Positions 1-8,820 of a DNA stretch of 64,000 nt are shown in pieces. The stretch spans positions 12,601,908 through 12,665,907 of the forward strand of contig CM036256.1 of NCBI GenBank assembly GCA_020698575.1, written 5' to 3'. Both the position numbers and the translations under genes were made by a program. The DNA is from Bostrychus sinensis. Taxonomy: Eukaryota > Chordata > Actinopteri > Gobiiformes > Eleotridae. Under the pieces are notes generated by a model. The model searched no databases and had not been told where the DNA came from. It saw nothing but the letters and a program-made list of their open reading frames with translations. Within the stretch, counting starts at the first letter, position 1, and the number at the start of each line of letters is the position of its first letter.

Positions 1-136
1 CTCTCTCTACGCTCGCAGACACGCCCGGACCCTGCCTCTTCTTCCTCCTCCATCCTCCGTCTCCCTCCAGCAACAGCAGCAGCAGCAGCAGCAGCAGCAC
101 CGCGCGCCTCCTGTTCTCCTTTTCTTCCTGATATAG
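1..136 (+). other. adcyap1: probable non-coding exon 1 (5' UTR) of adcyap1
   Basis: A pyrimidine-rich then CAG-rich stretch ends at a good splice donor (AG|GTATGT at 135-140). The next acceptor (CCCTGCAG, ending at 394) lies two bases before the start ATG at 396. ADCYAP1 genes normally begin with a non-coding exon whose UTR is spliced to an exon starting almost at the ATG, which matches. The transcription start is not visible and may lie left of the window, so the true 5' end is unknown. The exon boundary is inferred from splice signals only. Confidence 0.55.
68..99 (+). repeat. (CAG)n trinucleotide repeat in the 5' UTR
   Basis: About ten CAG/CAA units sit inside the probable first exon. On the opposite strand it reads as poly-Cys/poly-Ala frames that are not genes. 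Such repeats are often length-polymorphic. Confidence 0.9.
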
Positions 137-394
137 GTATGTTGTGCCACCGCGGACTGCATGGGCACTGATGGAGAGCGGCGTAAAGTCACAGGAATTA
201 GTCTATTTTTGGATACTTTGCATGTAGTGGATTGACTATAACTTTGATTTAAGGTAACAAACACCTTTAATACAGTTATGATTATGCTTTTAGACATATT
301 TAAAGCTTGAAAAATGTTTATTGCGTAGAAAGAATTATGTTTTATGTTCCTAAGGCGTTAGTATATTGATAATGCCTTTATGTTTTCCCTGCAG
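137..394 (+). other. adcyap1: adcyap1 intron 1
   Basis: Lies between the probable UTR exon donor at 137 and the acceptor at 393-394, with a polypyrimidine run (TTTTCCCTGCAG) before the coding exon. Nothing else is evident inside. Confidence 0.55.
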
Positions 395-395
395 C

Positions 396-698
396 ATGGC
401 CAGTTCGAGTAAAGCCACTCTAATCTTACTCATCTACGGAATCTTAGTGCACTACAGCGTCTTCTGCACACCCCTTGGACTAAGTTACCCTAAAATCAGG
501 TAGGTTCCTTTACCCCCATCCCTCTCGGCGACACTTATTTTATGCGTAATGCCACGAATTTCTGTGCACGGCGCTTTGAAGTGGTAGTTGTATTTATGTT
601 CATGCTGTAATTACGCACAAAGGCTGCTGCGCTTCTTTCCCACACCTTGTGCGCATACGGTGATTGATGAAAGCCATAGTTGTCAAAGCGCACGGGTG

Positions 699-738
<40 letters not shown>

Positions 739-2517
739 TGTGTGTGACAGTGAGGTATGGGTCCGGCGGGACGCTCCTCACAAGTCGCTCTTATTAAACT
801 GAAACCGAGCGCCGGATGACGGGGGGCTGTCGTCACGCGCAGAGGCGAGGCAAAGCGAGAAGAAATCTGAGCCACTTTTTATCTTTTTTTTTTTTTTTTT
901 TTTTTTTTCTTGTTATTGTGGCAAAAGCGTGATTTGGGCGTGGTTATTGTCCACATCATAATTGCGGCATTATGTTTTTTCGTTTTTCAGTTTCATTATT
1001 AATATTTCAGTGTCCACGCCTACTCGAGGTGTGAGGGTTTTCACACCCATTGTTCCTCATTTTTTAAATATTAATGAGCCCATGTAAGGATACCGATGCC
1101 AAATCAAAAATAAAATGCTTTTAACGATTTTATAATGATGTTTAGACATATGAGAATAAATAAAGATATTTTAATACCTTATTTTAATTTGTTTGTATTA
1201 TTCGATTGTTTCTTCGCTGTTTTTCTAACCAACATTCATTCGTTTTAAACATTTTCGTTCCTTTACTATTTTTCACGTATTTCGCATCCCGTAGAAGAAC
1301 AGCAGGTGCGCGCGTTTGTCCGCATTCTTCCACTATATTCCTCTACTGCTGCGTCTCACATAGACACTGCTGCTGCTGCTGCACGCTGCACGCCTGACTG
1401 ATCTATGCTTTTTCTCCTCCGCATCCAGACTTGAAAACGACGCCTTCGATGAGGACGGCAACACATTACCAGACATGGGTTTCGACACGGACCAAATAGC
1501 GATACGTAGTCCGGACGAGGCGTATACGCTCTACTACCCGCCAGAGAAGAGGTAAATCCTACACTTTTCGTTTTCTTTATTTTATTTTATTTTATTATTT
1601 TTTTTTTTTGTCTTAACCATTTCTGATGCTCTCGTGTTCCTCTGTCCGGTGTTATTTTCACGAGGAGTAGCCTAAAATGAGCACGCCTTAATAGTCTTCT
1701 ATAAAAGGGGGAGGCATTTTAGGCTACTTTTTGGATCATTGTCTGCGCTTTTCTTTTTTGAGTCTTCCTTGGATTGATATGTGTGTTTTGGCGTTTTATC
1801 ATCTCAGATCAGAAAGGCATGCTGAGGAGGAATTAGATAGAGCCTTGAGGGACATCCTGGGTCAGTTAACAGCGAGACATTATCTGCATTCGCTGATGAC
1901 AATACGCGCAGGGTAAGGGCATCCTCTTATACGCGTCTACCTGCAGCATTCATATCCATCACCATTTCATTTGCTTCCATAAAAGGTTGCTGCTCCATCA
2001 TTTGGCTACCTGTGTTTTTTTCTGTGTTGCATGACGTATTCCGTTCACTGTCATTGTTATTACCATAAGAAATAACGGTCAGGGTGAATTACAAAACAGT
2101 GTAACACTAAAAAAAAAAAAAAAAAAAAAAAAAACTGCGTCAGAATGTACAATGGGCCAAAAATGATGAATAATTTACGCGCTTAAATCCAAGGCCTGTT
2201 ATATAGCACGACAGGCCGAAAAAAAACGACGCTTTACGTTAGAAATCACGACAGTATGAGGAAGATAAAACACGAGTGAAAATGTACAAAGGAGTGGAGC
2301 AGGTTTTGAATGTATTTTTGTGTCTGTTCGCAGTGAGGACAACAGCGTGGAGGACGAGTCGGAGCCCCTATCCAAGAGACACTCGGACGGCATCTTTACC
2401 GACAGCTACAGCCGCTACAGGAAGAAAATGGCCGTGCAGAAATACCTGGCAGCAGTTCTGGGAAGAAGGTACAGACAGAGAGTTACGAACAAGGGACGTC
2501 GGCTGGCCTATTTGTAG
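396..2517 (+). CDS. adcyap1: pituitary adenylate cyclase-activating polypeptide precursor (PRP-PACAP)
   Basis: Encodes the secreted precursor of PACAP, a neuropeptide that activates the class B receptors PAC1 and VPAC1/2 and raises cAMP. Coding exons are 396-499, 1429-1551, 1808-1912 and 2334-2517. All introns are GT-AG and split the codon after its second base. The total is 516 nt, or 171 aa plus stop. Residues 1 to about 24 form a signal peptide (MASSSKATLILLIYGILV...). Residues 80-124 are the PRP/GHRH-like peptide beginning HAEEELDRALRDIL. Lys125-Arg126 is the processing site. Residues 127-164 are PACAP-38, beginning HSDGIFTDSYSRYRKKMAVQ. Gly154-Arg-Arg and Gly165-Arg-Arg supply the amidation/cleavage signals for PACAP-27 and PACAP-38, and a short LAYL tail ends the protein. 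The length and order match fish precursors. Relative to human PACAP-38 (recalled), I see K16, Q20, R29, R32 and T36. Teleosts have two paralogues (adcyap1a/b), and I cannot decide which this is. Confidence 0.97.
500..1428 (+). other. adcyap1: adcyap1 intron 2
   Basis: GTAGGT donor and CATCCAG acceptor. It holds a (TG)n microsatellite at 695-746, a poly-T run at 884-908 and a GC-rich segment around 765-860. No other exon is supported. Confidence 0.9.
695..746 (+). repeat. (TG)n microsatellite in adcyap1 intron 2
   Basis: About 25 TG units with two interruptions. The flanking short frames translate to Cys-Val runs and are not genes. Confidence 0.95.
1552..1807 (+). other. adcyap1: adcyap1 intron 3
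   Basis: GTAAAT donor and ATCTCAG acceptor. It contains a TTTTA-rich run near 1575-1607. No other feature is seen. Confidence 0.9.
1818..1912 (+). other. adcyap1: PRP (GHRH-like) peptide coding segment, exon 4 part
   Basis: Codons 80-110 of the precursor lie here. The rest of the 45-residue PRP continues at the start of the last exon (2334-2373). The body (DRALRDILGQL.ARHYLHSL) is typical of fish PRP. The N-terminus reads His-Ala-Glu-Glu, where the family usually has His-Ala-Asp-Gly. The exon is 105 nt with identical phase on both sides, so skipping it keeps frame and would give a PACAP-only precursor, as reported for fish and other vertebrate transcripts. Confidence 0.9.
1913..2333 (+). other. 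adcyap1: adcyap1 intron 4
   Basis: GTAAGG donor and TGTTCGCAG acceptor. It contains a poly-A run at about 2109-2133. No other feature is seen. Confidence 0.9.
2380..2493 (+). other. adcyap1: PACAP-38 mature peptide coding segment
   Basis: The segment starts with His directly after Lys-Arg and ends with Lys before Gly-Arg-Arg. The receptor-activating N-terminus (HSDGIFTDSYSRY) is unchanged from mammals. All differences lie from position 16 onward in the helical, receptor-binding part. Confidence 0.95.
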
Positions 2518-2674
2518 CGTCCTTTATCCCCCTTTTTTTTTCTTGCGAGAACGCGCCCCAAACTGCCCAACTGTGTAAATACATCCAGTCGTTAAAATTC
2601 ATCCACCTATTATCTGCCAACCAGTGGATTGCGCCTGTGTTCTTTCAACATGTATTTATGTATGAAGTAAAGCC

Positions 2675-2680
2675 ATTAAA
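2675..2680 (+). terminator. candidate poly(A) signal ATTAAA for adcyap1
   Basis: The hexamer lies 158 nt after the stop codon. A T-rich tract (2703-2720) follows at the spacing expected for a downstream element. Confidence 0.45.
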
Positions 2681-4424
2681 ATCAATATTTTATTAATAAT
2701 ATCGTTTTTTTTCTTTTTGTACTAAAGCACTTCTTCTTGAGACATAACCCTACGCACAGTTGTGGACCAATATTTTATTTTCATGTTACGATGTTAAAGA
2801 AAATGAGAAAAAAAAAGCTTAAGAAAAAGATAAATGTGCACCTTCAACTTTATGCGCTTGAAATCTTTAAAAGTCATCTACATATGCAGAAAATAAATAG
2901 ATTTTAAAAGACAATCAAAGTATTGAATGTTATACTTATTTTTGTAACCTATTTTTTTAGTGTTGTTTATTTTTGTTTCCGAACAGGCCCAAAGAAGCAG
3001 TGAGCATGCTCTGTAAACCCAGGCTTATCCTATATAAATGATATATGTCTTACACCTTACTGGTGAGCTATGTGGCTTTGATGTATGGCCTCATTTGGTG
3101 GCAAAAAAAAAGAAGAAAAAAAATAGCTAATCTATCTTTGAAATAGTCATTGTGGGGGCATATGTTACAGAAATGTGCTCACTCGCCTCAACACACTGTC
3201 AGAGAAATGCATCCATATAGAAAGTTGTGTGTATTGTGTACAGAAAAACTACAAATCCCAGTGTTGCCTGCTCAGTCGACAGTTTCATTCAAAAAGGGGC
3301 AAACTGTTGATCGCAGGTGGCACCAGAAACAAAGCTACATAGAGAAGACTATTATACCGGCTTATTTCATCCTTAATGGTGCATGTAAAGGCTGATTTTT
3401 GCTTTAGAAATTGCATGCTCTAGAGATTTTTATTTTTGGCTTATGCTTTAAGCCTATTTTTTGCACCACTCCTCCTCCTTTTAAGATTAGAAGGGGAGCT
3501 CGACGTGGTGATGACTGGTATTGCACTGACTTGTTGACACTGGATGCCCTTATCCTAATTTTTTAACCCAATTGCCTTCGTCTCCTAGTCGTAGTCGTTT
3601 AGTAGTAGTTTGGGGATTCTTTTGCTTCTAGATGGCCATGCTAAGTAGTTTTATTTTTTTTTAATTCATCTTATTTTGGTTAGCCTTGACAGTGCCGTAG
3701 TTGGTTGTTAAGTGAAGATAAGGCTGATTTTGTGTTGTGATGTCTGTCGAGAGTGCGCCGTGAGGATGTGATAAAGAGGTGCGGAGAGTGTGAGGAAAGA
3801 GAGGATTGGACCTGCAGAGCTGCAACAACAGGGACACAGTGTTAGACTCAAACTACATGGGATTGTTTTATGTTGGAGATCAGAGAGAGAGAGAGAGAGA
3901 GAACGGACTGGACAAAGTGAGGGTCAATGAGCCTGACAGAGGACGATCAGGCGTTGAATTCTCTCCACTTTATCAAATGGAGAAGGTTGTAGGCCACGTC
4001 CACACAAATGCAATTTTGATCTAAAATGCGTAACTTCTAGAGCGAGTTCAAATTGCATCTACATGTTGTCATTTTGCCATTATTAGATCTAAAGCTAATA
4101 ATGAGGCTTCTAAAAATTCTTCTGATTGTATTTAGTTGGAGTTCTCATTTAGTGTGGATGACTTAAAAGAGATACTAATTTGGCTATTTCCAGAGTGTGT
4201 TTTGTTTTAAGTTTGAGCCATATTCTTCTTTTGCTGCACTTTCATACAGCATCCAAACTAAAGTAAGCTTTCAGCATGGCTAATATACTTCCACATGCTA
4301 GCCAACAACGACTGATTCATTTCTCATGCTGTGTATTTAAATGTTTTTCTTTCATTTTGACTTTTCCCTTCTTGGGTCTTGACAGCAAATCATCTGTCTC
4401 CTTTTTTATTTATCATTCATTTTA

Positions 4425-4503
4425 TGCCGGATGCCCTTCTTGATGCATCCTTCTCCATTTATCTCGGCTTAGGACCAACACAAAAGCTACATTGGGTTGT
4501 GAC
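4425..4503 (-). repeat. old SINE body fragment ('GGAAGGGCATCC' family)
   Basis: On the minus strand it reads like the other copies here (8.05, 11.9, 28.95 kb): CACAA..., then 'TAAATGGAGA', then 'AAGAAGGGCATCCGGCATAAA'-like sequence. It is diverged. The family is a widespread fish interspersed repeat with a tRNA-like head. Confidence 0.7.
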
Positions 4504-5669
4504 TCCATGTGCTTGGATTATTTAAACATTTTAACACAAAATTATTTTAAATGAAAATGCATTCGTGTGGACAAAGCCTAACTTTGAGTCTTAATGAGAT
4601 GTAGCTGTGTAATTTTGTCGCAGATCTTCCCAATACTGTTTCAGAATGGAAAAGCATTAGTGTGGACGTAGACTGTACAAAAGAGCTAAATGGATTTTCA
4701 CACAGCCCTCCAGCCAGAGGGATCTTCCCATTGACTTTTATTAATCCGATATCTTATGAATTTATTCAACATTATGCAAATGCCGTTTTATGCACCCTTG
4801 CAATCCGATCTCCGGCCTGCGTCCCTCCATCGAAACTATAAATACTTTGTTGAATTCGGCTTTTGTCCTACAGGCTTCGTGTGAATGTGATGTCAGTGTA
4901 GGTGTTGCATATCGGTGTCTGTATACGTGTGTTTGTTTGTGTGAATGAGACTCGAACGTGAAGGTGGAAACAGCTTTTGGCTTCGGTGCCTTGCTTCGAC
5001 GTGAGAAAAAAAAATGTACAAAAAACTAAAAAAAAAAATAAAAATAAAAATTCGCCACAAGTGACAGATGGCAATTTTAGTGGCCCTACAATGCTGCAGT
5101 CCATTAGCTTACATTCAGACTTCCTTTTACTGTTTAATCGCTTGGCTTGGTCCGCCCCAACAGTAGTAGAATTAGGCTTTCTTTTTGAAGCATGGCCAAT
5201 ACCTTATAGTGAGTAAGATATTAAAAAAATGACTAGAATGTATATGTTGATGGAGCAGGCAATGTATGTGCGTGTGCATGGGGTGTTCAGTGTCTGTGGG
5301 ATTTGTGAACAAAGACCAGTGTTATTGTTAATGTTGACTATGAGGTGTTGTTTCTTTGATATTGGTCAGTACTTTATCAACAAGAAAATAGCCCCTATAG
5401 CTTATCTACTTTCTCATGTACATCACTATCTAGAAGTACAAGGGTTACCGAAACATGACAGAGATGTTGTTCAGATCATAGAAAATGCCTGTTGTTGATA
5501 TTTCTGAAAGCGCCAAACGCCTTACTTTAAATGTTCAATCTCTTCTATATCTGAAAAACAATGTGTTTTCAAAGTGAACCTTAGTACAAGTGACATCGTT
5601 CTACACACAAGAATCCTTTATGGGGTTTTACGTTTCTCAATGTCATGAAAGTGTTGTAAGATTTGTATG

Positions 5670-5675
5670 AATAAA
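5670..5675 (+). terminator. candidate distal poly(A) signal AATAAA
   Basis: The hexamer is followed by T-rich sequence (TTTTTGTAA...TTTTTC). It could end a long adcyap1 3' UTR or be chance in AT-rich DNA. Confidence 0.3.
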
Positions 5676-5690
5676 TTTTTGTAAACAACA

Positions 5691-8050
5691 TTTTTCTAAT
5701 CAATGTCTAATCATTTTGAAGATAATCATTAAGGGGATATAAGATGTATTTAAATTGAGTTGGAGAGCTAAAATACTGGCACATATGGGTATAACAGAGT
5801 GAGTGTAAATGGTTCTTATTTGTCTTAGAGCAGATCACTTCCTAAAACATACGAGAGCCAAAAGCTATGATTGAAAATAAAGTTAAACATCTTCCACATC
5901 CAGCTCAGCTGCTCTCTGGAGTACAGTCTGCCAGGTTAAATTTACATTTCCAGCAAAATCTCATCACAAATGAAAAGCAAATATATGCCAGAGCTGGTCC
6001 ATCCTGTAAGCAGCAGAAAGTCATCCTGAGCCCAGAGGCACGGCTGCCAGTCTACTGGGCTTTGTGTCTCTTACTGGTAACTACCCACTTCAACTTAGGA
6101 TATTTATATGGGTTTCTAGCACATTTAAATTTACAAGTCATGAAGTAAAGATGAAAATAAGGCAAAGTCCTGAATGCATCCAGACAAATGGATCAATAAT
6201 TGTGAGTGAAAAACAGTTTGGCGCCTCAGGAGCCCTGCTCCGGCTCAGAGAGGTTCCTCTTTGTGGAGTCTCTCTTTCTCTCTCTCGCTCCATCCTTGGC
6301 CTTGGAAGTGCAGCTGAGTCCCACGGGAGGAGGATGGGTGTGGTGAAGAGCGTCTGTGATCCGATCCTCATCAGCAGCCACTCTGTGGACGCACACGCAC
6401 CAGAGCTCAGCTAACCCAATCAGAGAAATGTTGCATGGCAACGGGCCACAAAGGGACACGCTTATGTATACGCATGTGTCAAGTGTGTGCATGTCGGGAT
6501 GTGCACCAGCACTGTGTACATGTTTATGAGCCTCTTTCATTATTCATAGCCCCACACAGGCGGACCTTGAAAGGCTCTGCATGCTTTGGGATGGGGGTCC
6601 TCACACGTACATTAGTGTGGTACCAACAGCACCTGGACAGAGCATCACACACTATGCCTTTCACTGATACTGTAACAGCACCAACTATCACTGGCTCAGA
6701 GGAGCAGGTGGTAAATATGATTAATGAAATTCAGCTAAATGAATTAGCCATGAGAACCTGCTCACGCTTGCACATACATCTTTGTTTCTTCCCTGAGGAG
6801 GCTGTGCGTGGGAGTCGGCCTGTTACTAAGAACGCCTGGCAGACTGACGATCGTCAGCTACCTGTGTGATGTGCAGATGTCTCTATTCTTTATTTATCCC
6901 TCTGCGTCTACATCTCTCAGCTGTCAGGTTAAAAAAGAAGGCTTAGTCCTGTTGACAAGATGACATTCCTGGATTTCACTTGTGATGTTTTGGGAATTCA
7001 CAAAAGGTGCTTTAAAATTAAAAGAAAAATGTATTCAGAAGAAATTGCATTAGAAATTCAGCAGAGGTGCATTTTTCCACACAGCAGCAGAGACGTCTTT
7101 TACATGATGTACATGTGTGAATCCATAAAAGATGGCTCCTGATTCTACACACTGTTATCATTGCTCCTCTGTGGCAGCCTTCACTCCACTTCTCCCATTA
7201 GCAGTGTTTAGTTGACCTTAATATTTCAGGAGAGTTGCTGTTTTCTATTTTTGCTTCTCTGGTGAGTTTTTTTTTTTTTTTTTTTTTTTTCAGGAGGACA
7301 AAAAAAAAAAAAAAAGACTTGAAGTGAGCCTTTAATTAAAGCTGGCTCAGTGTCCAGATTTGGAATGCCATCTTTTAATAATGCTGCGTGGCCTTCAGAG
7401 CCCGGAGACATGTCTTAATCATGTGGAGGGCAGGGAGGGGGAGGGGAGGCCGGGTTTGGGATATTCCACAGGGGATACCCATGTGCCCCCTCGGCTCAAC
7501 AACATGCACAACCAGCTTCCTTTGTTGCCATCTGAGGACAGTCATAGATTCACAATCCTATCTCCCGTATCAAATCTACATCAAATTCATGGAAACATGG
7601 GTAGGTATGGGAGTAGAAAAGGTATATTTGTGAGTATTTTTCACTGTACTTTTTTGAGATTTATAAAATGACATAATAATACAACACATGTCATTGATGG
7701 GAGAATTTAGGTAACCACCGTGTAAGGTTTAGAAGAGAAAGCACTACCTTGAGTAAGCAATAAAACTAATTATGGTTATTAATTACTTTCAGTGTTCTTC
7801 AGTGTTGCAGCAATAGATGGTAGCCCTCTTATGTGTTATCATGCTGAAATGTTCCCAAAAAAAGAAAAAAAAGAAAAGAAAAAGAAAAAACACGTTCATG
7901 GCACTTTCTTTTCAGAAACTAAAAAAAAAAAAGTTTTTTATTCATATTTTACCAAAGGAAGCCATGGTCTCCATTGAGCTGCTAAAGGGACTTTGTGAAA
8001 AAAAATAGTTTTGGTGAAAAAACTCCAAGGTTCCAGTTTGTAGATTCCTG
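5691..8050. other. no gene: unique AT-rich spacer with simple-sequence runs
   Basis: I see no exon or RNA gene. Poly-T/poly-A runs lie at 7267-7290 and 7300-7314, with A-rich low-complexity sequence at 7858-7935. The block 6680-6790 is non-repetitive and has several TAAT/ATTA homeodomain-like cores (TGATTAATGAAAT, AATGAATTAGCC). It is a candidate regulatory element, unproven. Confidence 0.4.
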
Positions 8051-8051
8051 T

Positions 8052-8168
8052 CATTTTAGTTTTTTAATCCAGCCACAGAAGGGTCACAAGCACTCTGTCA
8101 GTCTCACACCTCGATAAATGGAGAGGGTTGCGTCTGGAATGGCATCTGGTGTAAAACCTTTGCCAAAT
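8052..8168 (+). repeat. tRNA-SINE body copy
   Basis: Contains GGTCACAAGC, 'GATAAATGGAGAGGGTTGCG', GGCATCTGGTGTAAAACC and TTTGCCAAATTA, the hallmarks shared by copies near 11.8, 11.9, 17.0, 28.95 and 36.9 kb. The tRNA-like head is missing or too diverged. Confidence 0.8.
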
Positions 8169-8334
8169 TAGCTGAAGTCTCCTGATAGAAGGTGGACAAA
8201 CAAAAGTCCATTTGCAAATTAAACAATAAAATCATCAAAAAAGACATTATGAGGTGACAGAAAGTGAAATAAAAACTCATCACGCTGTAGTAAGCAGTTC
8301 AGGTTTAACAAATGACAGAGGTAGTGGGTCCAAG

Positions 8335-8820
8335 TTAACATTAAAATGACATTATGCTTTTAGTGTTATTTTTGAACCAATCTTGGTCACCTCTAGCACA
8401 GCATTGCATGTTTTATAACCTTTTAAAACATTATTTGATAAAAAAATAAATACAAAATAATAAGTACTCTCCTGGAATCATAAAGAAACAGGTGAAGAGC
8501 CCAGTAGCAGGCAGAGTGTTGCATTTTTTTTTTTTTACATTCAGTATAATCAAAGAAAAAGAGCACTTCCCTTCCTTAAACTGTTTGTATGATGCCATTC
8601 TACTGCAAAATTAAAAATAGCTGAGGAAACAGAGCTGTACACCATTATTTTTGGTTAAATGAATGAGAGCAGACTGGATGTAGAGGGTTTGCTGATTGGT
8701 CAGTGCTTCCTGGAGGGGGCAGAGGTTCGAGGGAGAGGCAGGAGTTTGTGGAACTGAGCATTTTGAGACCTCAGAATGGCTGTGCCAGCGACTACGAGTT
8801 ACTCAAACAGGCATGAATGA
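8335..8820 (-). mobile_element. TTAA-type MITE, subfamily B, decayed copy
   Basis: Collinear with the minus strand of the full copy at 58982-59519: ACATTATGCTTTTA end, 'CCAATCTTGGTCACCT', GCATTGCATGTTTTA, 'ATAAAGAAACAGGTGAAGAG', 'TCAAAGAAAAAGAGCACTTC', then GGTCAGTGCTTCCTGGA. The far terminus is eroded. The CTCF-like motif of the family survives only as CCAGTAGCAGGCAGA at 8501-8515. Confidence 0.8.

Larger units (their letters stand above)
2518..5690 (+). other. adcyap1: probable 3' UTR of adcyap1 with alternative poly(A) signals
   Basis: AU-rich, non-coding sequence follows the stop codon. The first plausible polyadenylation signal is ATTAAA at 2675-2680, followed by a T-rich element. A second strong candidate is AATAAA at 5670-5675. 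Mammalian ADCYAP1 mRNAs have long 3' UTRs, so the longer form is possible. However, an old SINE piece near 4.43-4.5 kb lies within this stretch, and the real end cannot be fixed from sequence alone. A (GA)n run lies at about 3881-3901. Confidence 0.35.

Noticed and set aside
1..5700. Assignment to adcyap1a or adcyap1b
   Set aside because: The peptide differences suggest one teleost paralogue, but without an alignment or neighbouring genes I cannot choose.
6435..6869. 144-codon open frame near the adcyap1 3' end
   Set aside because: No domain, no splice signals in frame and no family resemblance. I treat the block as non-coding, possibly regulatory.
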